Part shown: piece after piece, positions 16,901-29,000 of the stretch | Layout of the letters: every line of letters starts with the position of its first letter | How positions within the stretch are numbered: position 1 is the stretch's first letter | DNA from: a bacterium | GTDB taxonomy: Bacteria > UBP15 > UBA6099 | Direction of reading: 5' to 3' | Length of the DNA: 63,694 nt | NCBI GenBank assembly: GCA_029564595.1 | Contig: JAKQPS010000098.1 | Span: 1-63,694 of the forward strand | Position numbers and translations under genes: made by a program | The notes under the pieces: model-generated | What the model was told of the DNA's origin: nothing | Database searches by the model: none | The model's input: only the letters and a program-made list of their open reading frames with translations

Positions 16901-18237
16901 TTGATTTTTCTTATAGCGAGGTCGGCCGCTTTGGTGAGGCAGTCGTAAGTTTGCGACACGGGAGGGCAGTAGGCGAGTTCGACGTCGCTCAACTGTTCCA
17001 GCGTCATACCGGAGCTGATGGCGGCGGAGACGACATTGACGCGCCATGCGGCGCCTGAGCCGACGGCCTGCGCTCCGAGAACTTTCCGGGTGGCCTTGTC
17101 GGCTATAACCTTTACGGTGATCTCGCGTCCGTTCGGATACCAGTCGGGTCTGGTGAGGTCTTTGAGCTTGCCGATGACGGGGTCGAACCCGGCGTCGGCG
17201 GCGGCCTGAGAGGTGAGTCCGACGGCGGCAATTTCCATCTCGCCGACTTTGGAGACGAAAGCGCCGACGACGCCTTTGAAGGTTTCGTCCGCGCCCGCCG
17301 CGTTGGCGCCCGCGATTGTTCCCTGCCTGTAGGCGATGGTCGAAAGCGGCATCCAGCAGCGTTGTTTCCGGATGAGGTCGAAAGTTTCCGCACAGTCGCC
17401 GACGGCGTAAACCGAGGGGTCGCTGGAAAGCATTTTTTTGTCAGTGACGACGCCGAAGCGAGAGACGTTCAGCCCGGCGTCCGCCGCGAGGGCCGAGTTG
17501 GGCCTGACGCCGGCGCCTACCACGACTATGGAGCAGGGGACGGCCTCGCCGTCCACAACCGCTTCCTCCACCTGCGTTGAGCCGCGAACGGCCTGCACGG
17601 AAGAGCCGAGTCGAAGCGCGATTTTTTTCTCTTCAAGGTACTGTTGGAGGATGACGGCCATGTCGGGGTCGAGCGCGCGGGGGAAGACGCCGCCTAGAGT
17701 CTCGACGACGGTTGTTTCGCAACCCATGTCCGAGAGCGCTGAAGCGGTTTCCAGCCCGATGGCGCCCGCGCCGATTACGAGGGCCTTGCCTATCGCGCGG
17801 GCGGCGGCGCGCAGCCGGGCCGCGTCTTCCGGCGTCGCCACCGTGAACGCCCCTTTGCCCAGCAGCGCTTCAAGTCCTTCAACTGGCGGGACAAGCGGGG
17901 TAGAGCCGGTGGAAACAATCAGTTTGTCGTAAGCGAAAAATTCCTCGTCGCCGCTGAACGCGCTATGTGCGCGGACGGTTTTCTCGGCGAGGTTTATATT
18001 GTCCGCGATGTAGTTTTTGTAGTGGGCCACCCGCATGGCTTTCATGTTGAGGTCGTGTTTGAGGCTGTCAATGCTGCCGATGGCCCCTTCCACGGCGTAG
18101 GGAATGCCGCATGGGTGCATGAGGTCGTAGTCCTTGCGGTCTATCACTACGATTTCGGCGTTGCGGTCGGTTTTTCTGGCCGCCAGAATAGCGGCGAAAC
18201 CTCCGGCTCCGAGTCCAACGATGACAATCTTCGCCAT
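16897..18237 (-). CDS. CoA-disulfide reductase/NADH oxidase-like flavoprotein
   Basis: 446 residues of the pyridine-nucleotide-disulfide oxidoreductase superfamily. FAD-binding GLGAGGFAA at 8-16, NAD-binding GAGAIGLETA near 159. The single redox cysteine Cys43 sits in HPCGIPY, the signature of CoA-disulfide reductases and NADH:sulfur oxidoreductases, instead of the C-x4-C of dihydrolipoamide dehydrogenase. The C-terminal domain has the A-Y-C-P-P dimer motif. It replaces the expected Lpd in a gcvT-gcvH-lipA operon, so it may serve lipoyl, CoA or polysulfide chemistry; the operon link is the only hint. ATGA overlap with lipA. Confidence 0.88.
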   Translation of the reverse strand: MAKIVIVGLGAGGFAAILAARKTDRNAEIVVIDRKDYDLMHPCGIPYAVEGAIGSIDSLKHDLNMKAMRVAHYKNYIADNINLAEKTVRAHSAFSGDEEFFAYDKLIVSTGSTPLVPPVEGLEALLGKGAFTVATPEDAARLRAAARAIGKALVIGAGAIGLETASALSDMGCETTVVETLGGVFPRALDPDMAVILQQYLEEKKIALRLGSSVQAVRGSTQVEEAVVDGEAVPCSIVVVGAGVRPNSALAADAGLNVSRFGVVTDKKMLSSDPSVYAVGDCAETFDLIRKQRCWMPLSTIAYRQGTIAGANAAGADETFKGVVGAFVSKVGEMEIAAVGLTSQAAADAGFDPVIGKLKDLTRPDWYPNGREITVKVIADKATRKVLGAQAVGSGAAWRVNVVSAAISSGMTLEQLSDVELAYCPPVSQTYDCLTKAADLAIRKIK

Positions 18238-18271
18238 AACGGATCAGCCTTTCTTGGGGAGCGAGTCCGCG

Positions 18272-18661
18272 TCAGTGGCTTTCAGAGGCGGCGTGCTCTT
18301 TGTACTGCTCGGCGTTCATGAGGGCGTCGGCGGCGGAAGGGTCGCTCATCTTCAGCTTGAAAATCCAGCCTTCGCCGTATGGGTCTGTGTTTATCAGTTC
18401 CGGGGCGTCCCGGAGGGCGTCGTTGACTTCGATGACTTCGCCGGAAACGGGGGCGTAGACGTCTGAGACGGCTTTGACGGATTCGACGGCGGCGATGGGC
18501 TTGCCGGCTTCCGCCGAGGCGCCGACTTCGGGCAGCTCGACGAATACGACGTCGGTGAGTTGATGCTGGGCGAAATCAGTGATGCCGACGGCGGCGACGC
18601 CGCCTTCCGCTTTCACCCATTCGTGGTCTTTGGAATACTTCAGTTCGTCAGGCGCGTTCAT
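18272..18661 (-). CDS. gcvH: Glycine cleavage system H protein (lipoyl carrier)
   Basis: 129 residues, normal GcvH length. The lipoylation lysine is Lys63 in VESVKAVSD, followed by Y-A-P-V-S-G-E-V-I-E-V-N; the S-K-D-H-E-W-V start is typical. It shuttles aminomethyl groups between GcvP, GcvT and a dihydrolipoyl oxidase. The ATG overlaps the gcvT stop (ATGA). GcvP is absent from the window, so whether it belongs to a full glycine cleavage system depends on genes elsewhere; lipoate-binding H-like proteins in other pathways are the alternative. Confidence 0.94.
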   Translation of the reverse strand: MNAPDELKYSKDHEWVKAEGGVAAVGITDFAQHQLTDVVFVELPEVGASAEAGKPIAAVESVKAVSDVYAPVSGEVIEVNDALRDAPELINTDPYGEGWIFKLKMSDPSAADALMNAEQYKEHAASESH

Positions 18662-19749
18662 TTAGAACCTCCACGGTATGCTATAAAGGGCCGCGCGACA
18701 ATCTCGGCGGCGTATGGCCTGTTGCGGATTATAACAGAAACGGAGCCGCCGATGGAAGCGGCGGGGGAATTCAGGAGGGCGAGTCCGATGCCTTTTTTGA
18801 GGGTGGGGGAGAATGTGCCGCTGGTGACGCGCCCGACGGGGGAGCCGCTGGAAACGACCTCGCAGCCGTCTCGCGGGACGCCACGCTCGACAAGCGCGAA
18901 GGCGACGGACTGCCTCGGCGCGCCGTCCGCAAGTTGCTTTTTGATGACACCCGAGCCGGTGTAGTCTTTTGCCGCCGAGACGGCGAACCTCAATCCGGCC
19001 TCTACCGGCGAGATGTCGTCGGAAAGCTCGTGCCCGTAGAGGGAATAGGCGGCTTCGAGGCGGAGGGTGTCCCGCGCGCCAAGCCCGCACGGGAGCAGGC
19101 CGAGGGGCGTTCCCGCTTCGATAACCGCGCGCCACAGGGCGACCGCGCTCCCGGATTCGCAGTACAGCTCAAATCCGTCTTCGCCTGTGTATCCTGTCCG
19201 GGAGACCAGCGTTTTCACCCCCGCGACGTCAGAGGAAATGAACCCGAATCGCGAGGGAAGTTCGGAGGAGCAGAGCGCGCGCATTATCGCGGCCGATTGC
19301 GGGCCTTGCAGGTCGAGTTTTGCGGTGTCCGCGCTGCGGTCGGATAGAGAGACGCCGCGCCCTTGCGCGGCAGATTCCAGCCAGTCGAAATCTTTCTTTA
19401 TGTTCGCCGCGTTTACCACCAGCATGAAATTTTCTGGTTCTTTCATATAGACGAACAGGTCGTCCACGCAGCCGCCGCGCTCGTTGAGCATGGTGGAGTA
19501 CATGCAGCGGCCGGGTTTGAGAGGGGAAAGGTCGCGGGAAAGGGCGCTCTGCAGGAACTCGAAAGCGTTGTTTCCCGTCACATCGAACTCTCCCATGTGG
19601 CAGATGTCGAACAGGCCCGCGCGTTCCCGCGTCGCCTCGTGTTCCTCGATTAGCCTTGTGTACTGGACGGGCAGTTCCCATCCGGCGAAATCGACTATTG
19701 TTCCATTAAGCTTTACATGTTCCTCGTATAGCGGAGTCCTGTTCGGCAT
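18658..19749 (-). CDS. gcvT: Glycine cleavage system T protein, aminomethyltransferase
   Basis: 363 residues. N-terminal folate-binding domain with T-P-L-Y-E-E-H, F-A-G-W-E-L-P-V-Q-Y, and D-I-C-H-M-G-E; central T-G-Y-T-G-E-D-G-F-E; C-terminal barrel with R-V-T-S-G-T-F-S-P. It transfers the methylene group from GcvH to tetrahydrofolate, releasing ammonia. The upstream frame is longer, but GGAGGAAG eight bases before the ATG at 19749 and the family N-terminus decide the start. First gene of the lipoyl operon. I looked for a glycine riboswitch in the 300 bp upstream and did not see one. Confidence 0.95.
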   Translation of the reverse strand: MPNRTPLYEEHVKLNGTIVDFAGWELPVQYTRLIEEHEATRERAGLFDICHMGEFDVTGNNAFEFLQSALSRDLSPLKPGRCMYSTMLNERGGCVDDLFVYMKEPENFMLVVNAANIKKDFDWLESAAQGRGVSLSDRSADTAKLDLQGPQSAAIMRALCSSELPSRFGFISSDVAGVKTLVSRTGYTGEDGFELYCESGSAVALWRAVIEAGTPLGLLPCGLGARDTLRLEAAYSLYGHELSDDISPVEAGLRFAVSAAKDYTGSGVIKKQLADGAPRQSVAFALVERGVPRDGCEVVSSGSPVGRVTSGTFSPTLKKGIGLALLNSPAASIGGSVSVIIRNRPYAAEIVARPFIAYRGGSK

Positions 19750-20095
19750 GGCTTCCTCCGGGGCGGCGTGGAATTGCTGCGCGGCCGTGACTTTAAATAT
19801 TACAACCGTCTGTTCGGACAATAAATAATAATCGTAAAAATGAGAAAAACCAACCATGTCGCAAATCGCTGATGGAGCAAGAAAGGGAGGCGTAGAAAAG
19901 CGGGCGCAGCCAGCGGAAAAAGCGCGTTTACACTCCTTGTTTTTCGAGCGCTAATGTTGATGTTTTAAGCATGCCCGCTTCTATGTCGCAGACCTGTGAA
20001 AAGGGCGCGGGACGATGTTGGTATAGCGATATCTTTTTGTCTTTTAATTACTTATATCCATATATGTGGTAAAATTCATCTGAACGGAGTGATTT
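19750..20095. other. Divergent promoter region of gcvT and the giant protein gene
   Basis: No gene. For the plus strand there is an extended -10 (20067-20075). The minus-strand gcvT leader shows no riboswitch I can recognise. Confidence 0.5.
20067..20075 (+). promoter_or_regulatory. Extended -10 promoter of the giant surface-protein gene
   Basis: TGGTAAAAT has the TGn-TAnAAT form, 20 bp before the start codon, with a GGAG ribosome site between them. No convincing -35 is seen. Confidence 0.4.
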
Positions 20096-23000
20096 ATGCG
20101 CGCACCGCATCGCATGGCATTTGCTGTAGCGACAGCTATAGCGGTGGCGTATGCGTGCGCGACGGCGCGAGCGGCGACGACATGGACGTTCGAGAAGGGC
20201 TGGAGGCTGGTGTCGTTGCCGGTGGCGATGGAAGGCCGCAATCTGTGCGATTATCTTCCGGGGTTGTCAGTCTCGAAGATAAACGGCGGCGGATACGCGA
20301 ACTGTATCGACGGGGCGTCGGCGACGGTCGAAACGGGCAAGGGATACTGGGTTTATTTTCCTGAAAAAACACAAGTTATATTCCCGTCCGCGATAAGGAC
20401 AGGCGGGACCTATAAGGCTGCTCTGAAAAGAGGATGGAACATAATAGGGTCTCCGGTAGGCGTGACGATGCCGTGGAACGGCGAGATTCTGGTCAATGGC
20501 GTCGCGGTCACTATGTCGCCGAAGACCGGGCGTGTGATTTACAGATACGACCCGAACCAGAAGAAATACGCGCCTGCGGAATCTATGGAGCCATGGACAG
20601 GCTACGCGATTTACGCGGTGGAGGATTGCGAGTTGCAGTTTCCGGTTTCGCAGGGCGAGGGGATAACGCAGGGCGGAACGGAGGAAGTGGAGACGCTGCC
20701 GGGCGGGGAGAGGGTGGTAGCGAGGCAGTTGATCGTCGCAAAAGCGACCGGAACGACGGAGGCTTTTTTTGAGGTAGAGGTTGCGCGGTACGGCATAGCT
20801 ATTCTGGGTAAGAACTCATCTGCGGGATTGTATCAGATACAGCTTCCGGTGGACGTAGATATCGAGACAGCGGCTGAGACGCTCAAGAAGATGGGGGTGG
20901 CCGAGGCCGCCGCCCCGCATTATGTGTTTGGAATCTCGGAACATATTCCATTTGACCCGCCGTACGCGCCGGGGGTCGACCCCGCGCAGAGTTGGGCGTT
21001 CAAGAAAATCCGCGCCCCCGGTGTCTGGACTGCGTATCATTCAGGCTCGGCCCCGACTCTGGCGTTCGTTGACACCGGGGTTGACAGCGCGCATATGGAT
21101 TTTACAGGAAAGCTGGTTCCGGGAGCGGATTTCATCGGGGATGGGAACGGGACGCAGGACGGACATGGGCACGGCACGCATGCGGCGGGGCTTGCGGCGG
21201 CGGCGGGGGACAATGGTTACGGTGTCGCAGGGGTATGCTGGGGCTGCCGCGTGATGCCGGTGAAGGTGTGCGACTCGAAGGGAGACTGTCCTTTCTTCGC
21301 GGTTATGAACGGAATAACGTTCGCGGCGAATGCGGGCGCGGACGTGATAAATCTGAGCGTGCAGGGAAAAGTCGAGCAAGGCTCGGACGCATGGAAAATA
21401 TTCCAGACGGTGATAGACCATGCCGTCGGAACAGGCGCGACGGTGGTCGCGGCGGCTGGCAACAGCGCTTCGGACGCCTTCTCTTTCGTTCCGGCGGGTC
21501 TTGAAGGAGTAATAACAGTCGGAGCGACGGACGAGGGCGACGCGTTGACCGCGTTCAGCAACTTCGGCGCGGCGTTGGACATCGCCGCGCCCGGCGTCCG
21601 CGTTTATTCGCTCGAACCGGGCGGCTGGATGGAATACCGGGACGGAACGTCGTCGGCGGCCGCGTTGGTTTCCGGAGCGGCGGGCTTGATAATCGGCGCT
21701 CGCCCGACTGCTTCAAATGATGAAGTGGCGGCGTTCCTGAGGGAAACCGCCGACCCGGCGGCGGGGGCCTACCCGCCGCTCGGCAGGCTCAATCTGGAAA
21801 GGCTGATGGCTGCGGCGTCTCCGCCGAACGCGGCTCCGCAGATTCACGCGATATACGCGATTCCGGACTCGGTTTCGCCGGGCGCGACGATAGATGTCTC
21901 GGCGCAGGTTTACGACTCTGACGGGGACGCGCTGACGTATAAGTGGGAATCGAATTTCGGCGCGGCGGCGCCGGGGTCTGGAGCGACGGCGAAGTGGACG
22001 GCCCCGGCAACGAGAGGCGCGTACGCCGTCAGGCTGACGGTCTCCGACGGCCGGGGCGGGAACGCGTCCGCGAAGGCATACGTCGGCGTCGGACTCGACG
22101 GTCTGTTCATGATAAGGATGGGCGGGATACCTGCGTTCATGCGGGTGGGCGAAACGTTTGAGTTCAAAGCGTACGGGCAGTTCGCGGACGGCGAAATATA
22201 TCCAATGAACATTGAATGGGAACTGGCGAGTCCGCACGGAGTGATAAGCGCGGACGGGAAGTTCACGGCGCTGCTTGAAGGCGAGGCGATGCTGACGGCG
22301 CGGGCAGGGGAAATGCGCCGGGACGCCGTCGTGACGATACTGGCTCCCGGAGAAACTCCGCCGCCGCTGACGGTGTCAGGTTTCGCCGCGCCTGCGGGCG
22401 GCGACGTCGTGTTGACCGGCGACTATGGCTATGACCGTCTCGTTGTCGGCGACATCACAGGCGACGGGGTGAACGACTTGATAGTCGGAGGGGTGGACGG
22501 TCTGTTGCCTTTCAAGGCGTACCGGGGCGCTGGGGACGGCTCTTTCTTTCTCATCTCCACATTCGGCCCTAACGGTTGCAACACTAATCACATGGCGCTA
22601 GCCGACATCGACGGGGACGGCGACCTCGACCTCGGCGCCGCTTGTCTTTCTGGCGGCGGTTTCAAGATATATAAAAACAACGGCGCCGGCTCTTTCTCAA
22701 TCAGTCAGCAACTCTGCTCTCCCGGATGCAACGGCACGTCGATTGTCTTCGCGGATATGTCCCGGAACATGAGGATGGACGTTTTCGGGAGCGATACCAT
22801 CACCACCAACCGCAATAGAATCTTTTACTATGACGAAGCGCAGCACGCTCTCGGAAATCCCGGAATGTTCCAGACCTCCGGGGTTGAAGCGGGGTCTCAG
22901 GCGAACACGCAGAAAGTGGATGTGGCGTACTTCAACAGGACTTCCGGCGGCTCGGAAGATCATTATCTGGATTTCGCCGAAGCTAATTACAACACTCAGA

Positions 23001-26000
23001 CAAGGATATATCTTTACAATACGGCGACGGGCGCGTACGACATGTCGTCCCAATTCGGCGCCGCCAGTTCCAACACTCTCATTGTGGCGGAAGTGACGGG
23101 CGGCGGAGCGCCGTGCGACGGCGACTGGGATGTTATCGTTGCCGAAAACAGCGCAATCGAAGGCATAAATATTTTCAGGGGAAACGGCTCCGGAGGAGTA
23201 TCATCGAACACGCCCCTCGCCACCACGCCGGCCACGGAGTTTTATTCGCTGACTCTGGCTGAAACCGAAAACAACATAATGCCCGAAATAGTCGCCGGAA
23301 CACTGGACAACAAAAAGGCGCGGCTGTTCACCAGCACCGGAGATTCCGAGGCTTGCGCGCTATCCTATAAACTGGAGACGATGGATCTGCCGGAATACTC
23401 GATGGATGTGTCGTTCGGGGATTTCACTGGAAACAGGAATCCAGACTTGGCGATAGCGGGCGGCAACTACATAACAAACGAAGTATGGATAAACGACACG
23501 GCGGGAAGCAATACGGCTCCCGGAGCGCCCGCGTCCGCCGGTTGCTCGGTGATTGAGAGCGCGGGGGCCGGGGTTCTTCGCTTGAATTGGGAAAAGGGAA
23601 CGGACGCGGAAGCGGGGCTTAATAAGAACCTGCTGACATACGATTTGAGGTTGACAGAGCACAATGCCGCCGCGCCGTCTGCGGCGCAGCCGGACAGGTG
23701 GTCGGGAGCGGCGGCGTTCCGGATGGGCAACTATCTGCGCTCTCGCTCGCTCGGCGGCGGGAACACTTATCAAATGGATTTCTCGCTTGGCGACGATACC
23801 GCTTTGAATGTGCCGTACGGCAGTTACTATTTCAACGTGAGGACGGTGGACGCTGCGAACGCCCGTTCGGCGTGGTTCGCGCCCGGCCTGCCTGTCAAAT
23901 GCGACAACTTTGTTCCCGAAATTACATCAGCCGCTGTTTTTAACCCGCCGTTCATCCTCAATAACGGATTCAGCTTGACCGCCTTGTCGGTCACGGTGAA
24001 AGACTATAACGGGATTGCGGACATAACGGCCGCAAGCGTGAACCTGACAAATATTAATGGAACCGCCGCGTTGGCGCTGACTCATGAGAGCGGAGGCGCT
24101 GAGGCGATGAAGTTCGCGGCAAGCGCGATAAACTCGACGTCGGGGCTTGCGCCGGGAACCAAGACGGCGACTGTGAGTGTACAGGACGCCGCAGGGGCTG
24201 TCCCCATCGGTTATCCCGCCTCCGTTTCGCTGGATGTGGAACAGTGGCCGGAGATGACGGTTTGCGGCGATGACTGGCCGATGTTCAACTGCGACGAGCG
24301 ACGCCGCTCGGTTTCTGGCGTCGATTCGCTGTGGTTCGTGCCGTTCGAGCAGAAATGGAGCAAATCGCTTGCGCAGACGACGACGGCGGCTCCGGTAGTG
24401 AAAGACAGTGTCGTAATGATCGGACTGTCCGACGGGACGCTGGCGGCGTACGCGACGTCGGACGGATCGCCCGAATGGTCCGCCGCGGCGGGAGCCGGGC
24501 CGGTCGCGGCCGCCGGAGCTGTAGCTTCTTCAGGCGGCGTGGACGCGCTGTACACTGTGTCCGGCTCAAAGGTCTACGCGCATCGAGTCTCCGACGGTTC
24601 GGCGTTCTGGGCCGCGCCTAACGAGTCCGCCACAGCTTCGATAACCCTGCCGCCCATAGCCATGCTCAGCCCGGTTGCGGCGACTTATGATTTACTGTTT
24701 TTCGTGGATGTGAACGGAATCGTCCATGCCGTCAATAAGTCCGACGGCGCGCTGCGGTGGAAAGTCAAAGGGACGGGGAGCGCCGCTGTAGCCGCTCCTA
24801 TCGCAGTGGGAAACGGCGTTCTGTTCGTCGGGGACACGGCCGGCAACATTTTCGCGTTCGACACTATGACAGGGACGCAGGCGGCGTCGGCCACATTGCC
24901 GGGCGGCCCGGAAATAAAATCAATAATCGTCGCGTCGAACCGCCTGATAATATTGACGCCGCAGACGATATACGCGCTCTCAATGAGCGGCGCTCCAGTT
25001 TGGAACAGACCGAACCCGAACGGGGAAAACTTCACCGGGTCCGCCGCGTGGGTGGAATCGGAATCGACTCTTTACGCTGCGGACGACGGCGGATGGGTGT
25101 ACAAGATAAACGCCGCCGGAACGATAGCTGAAAGCGGCCAGTTGCCCGGCGGGCCTGCAGTGGACGCGCCTCTCGTTTATGTGTCGGGCGTGGTTTACGC
25201 GGGAGCGCAGGACGGAAAAATATACGGGATAAACACGGACGGGATGGGAGTCACGTCGAGCGTGTCCGCATGCCCCGGCTCAGGGGTCACGGGCGGGTTG
25301 GCGGTAGCGGACGAGACGCTGTTTGCGGTGTGCGGAGGCGCGGCTTCTAAGACTCTGTTCGCATACAAAAAGGCGGATGGACTTGGCCCGCAGGCGGACA
25401 CCTGCCCCCAAGTCTCCGACTCTACGGACGGAGCGGGGCTGGGCACCCTGCGGGACTGCATAACGAAGGCGAACGCCACCCCCGTCACACACGGGAACAT
25501 AACGTTTGCGGGGGCGCTCTCCGGCGCGACCATCGCCATAGGCCCGAACCCGCTTCCTGCTATTACCGCCGACGGCGTTTCCATAGACGGAGCCGCTCTA
25601 AGCATAACGATTGACGGCTCCGGCTGCACCGCGACGAACTGCCACGGGTTTAAGATAACCGAGGCAAACGCGACGATTAAAAATCTTACGATAGTCAATT
25701 TTTCAAAGGATACTTGCGACGATCTGCAAGGCGCATCGGCGCCTTTCGTCACCGGATGCGCGGCGATCGCGGTGGACGGCAATGCGTCCGGCCAAGTCAC
25801 GATTACAGGCAACACAATCGGAATTAAGACTAACGGCGATATGGCGGGGAACTATCACGGGATTCATGTGGGAGGATGTCCCGGCGGGGTGTGCGCGGCG
25901 ATGAATGTGGACATAGGCGGAAACGCGGCGCAATACAGAAACGTCATCTCAGGCAGCCTAGGAAAGGGCATTGCGCTGAACGAGAACGCGGAAGGCGTGT

Positions 26001-29000
26001 CGATAAAGGGCAATTATATCGGGACTGCCAGAGACGGACGCAGTTGTTCGAGCGGGGGCAATTCCACAAGCAACCTCGGCGGCGGCATATACATGATTAG
26101 GGCGATGGACAACTCGATAGGGGTTGAGCCGGGGGGCGCGGCGGGCGAGTCCAACGTCATTTCCTGCAACGGCAATCAAGCCACGCCCTCGGCAAATACC
26201 GGCGGAATATATGTCGACAGATCGGTTTCCGTAGGAACTCACATCGCAGGCAATTGCATAGGGCTTTGCCTGAGCGCGGCAAACCGTTGCGAGCAGGACT
26301 GCGGGGGCAACCACGGTCCCGGAATTGTCTTTTCGGACGTTTATGCCTCCGCCGGAAACAAGGCTGAATTAGGCTACGACGGAGACGATAAATACACCAA
26401 TGTGATTTCCGGCAACAAGCTTCAGGGCATCTACATGTACAACGCCCAGCATGTCAATATCAGGAACGCGCGCATAGGGCTGCCTCAAAAGAACACCGCC
26501 GTCGAGGACTACACGGACAGAGGAAACACGAACGACGGGATAATGATGACCGGGTCGTCCAGATATAACACGATAGTAAACAATGCCGCGTATCCCGTCA
26601 GGATTGCATACAACGATGCGAGCGGAATACTCATTGAGGACGTCGGAGCGAGCAACAACAAATTTACAGGCGTGTTGATTTATGAAAACGACAATCCGGA
26701 TAACGAGCCTGTCGAACTGAGCAACGGGGCCAACCAGAACGTCCTGAGGCCGGTAATCGGCTCGATACTTACCAGCGGGGCGAACTTCAACATAACAGTT
26801 AACCCTGTGATCGTTTGCACCGGTTGCGAGGTCGCTCTATATCAGGCAACCGATTCGCTTCTGGGCATTGCCGAGGACGGAACGGGGTACGGCGAAGGGC
26901 CTTATCTGCTGGGGACGGCGACGACGGACGGCACGGGAGCCGCGACATTCACAAACGTCGCGGTGGCTCAAGGCGAATTTGTGACCGCCATCTTTACGGA
27001 TGGCAACAGCAACTCGTCAATGTTCGCGCTGAATAAGGAAGTCCAGCCCGAAGACTGCGTGAAGGTGACCAGCACGGCGGATTCCGGATTGGGCACTCTG
27101 CGCCACTGCATCAATTATGCCAACAGCAATCCCGGATTCGCCATAATGTTCGACGCCGCGCTGTCTGGCCAGACCATTACGCCGCTGACTCAGCTTCCGA
27201 CGGTGACCGCCAACGGAACGAGCATAGATGGAGACATCAACAGCGACGGAACGCCCGACATCACGATATCGGGCGCTTCCTGCGGGGTCTGCGACGGCCT
27301 TGTATGGAAGGCGGGCAACGGGACTATTAAGGGGTTGAAAGTGATAAGGTTCAGTGGGGCCACTAAAGCTGGCATAAGGCTGGAAACCGCCGCCGCGATG
27401 AACAATACAATCACAGGCAATTATATAGGCAACACCGGAGCCGCCGCGTTCGCCAACAGATACGGCGTCTACATCCTGACGAACGCCAACGGCAACATAA
27501 TCGGGCCGAACAACGTCATATCCGGCAACACCGAACACGGCATTTATATTTATGCGACCAACAGCCACACGATAAAAGGCAACGCCATCGGCTCCAACGC
27601 CGCGATGACGAGCGGAATTCCAAACAACAGAGGCGTCTACATTTTCAGTGGCTCAAGCAACACCATCGGCGGCTCCGGCGCGAACGAGGCGAATCTTATC
27701 GCTTATAACACGAACAACGGCATTAACACGCAACTCGGCACGGAAGCTGATTACAACAAGTATTCCCGCAACCGCGTTTTCAGCAACGGCGGACCCGAGA
27801 CCGCGGGTATCCTTAATGCCGATGGCGTGAATAAAAACATCAAGCCTCCGATCATAAACTCCATCGTCGCAAACGGCGCCAATTACGACATCGGAATGAC
27901 CATTCAGTCGCCGATAACAAGCGGCTGCACTCTTGCGTTGCCTTGCGTGGTGGAAGTGTTCAGCGTGGATAACCCGCCCGGAGTGTGGCCTGACACGACA
28001 GCCGGAGAGGCGTACATGTTTGCCGCCGCGCAGAACGTGACGACGTGCGCGGCGTTCCCCTGCAACATTTCGTTCTCCATCCCGCAGGCGTCTGTCTGGG
28101 GCGCGGCGACACGATTGACCGCAACCGTGACTTCCGCGAACAACAACACTTCGATGTTCGCGAATAATAGGACATTGAACCAGCCTCCATCCGTGACGGA
28201 TTGCGCGTTTGATCCGATTAGCGGCGCTCCCGGTTTCACCCCAGTGAGACTTTCCTGCACGGTGACGGACCCGAACGGGCACGGCGACATTGACAGCGTG
28301 ACGGCTCCTGACGCGGACGGGGTGTTCGGGGGAGCGGATTTGATTCTCGTAAGAGACGGGCTCACAGACACATACAAAATCGAAGGACTTACAGTGGCGG
28401 GAGCGCTGCCGGATCCGTATAGCTTCACAGTTACAGCGGAAGACGACACAGGGGCGACAGACGACGGCGCCGCGACGTTTACAGTGACGAACGCCGCGCC
28501 GACTGTATCCGGGTGCGCGTTCACACCACCGAGCGGCGCTCCCGGATTCACCCCAGTGAGACTTTCCTGCACGGTGACGGACCCGAATGGTCACGACGAC
28601 ATCGTAAGCGTGAAGGCCCCCGATGCGGACGGAGTGTTCGGAGGAGCGGAATTGGTTCTCGTGAGAGACGGACTCACAGATACATACAAAACAGGCGATT
28701 TAACGGTGGCGGGAGCGCTGCCGGACCCGTATAGCTTCACAGTTGCAGCGGAAGACGACACAGGGGCGACAGACGACGGCGCCGCGACGTTTACAGTGGA
28801 GAATGTCGCGCCGACTGTATCCGGGTGCGCGTTCACACCACCGAGCGGCGCTCCCGGATTCACTCCGGTGAAACTCTCCTGCACGGTGACGGACCCGAAC
28901 GGGCATGCGGACATCAAATCGGTGACGGCTCCCGACACGGACGGAGTGTTCGGGGGAGCGGAATTGGTTCTCGTGAGAGACGGATCCACAGACATATACG

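Noticed and set aside
19750-20095. Glycine riboswitch upstream of gcvT
   Set aside because: No tandem aptamer core could be found by eye on the minus strand.
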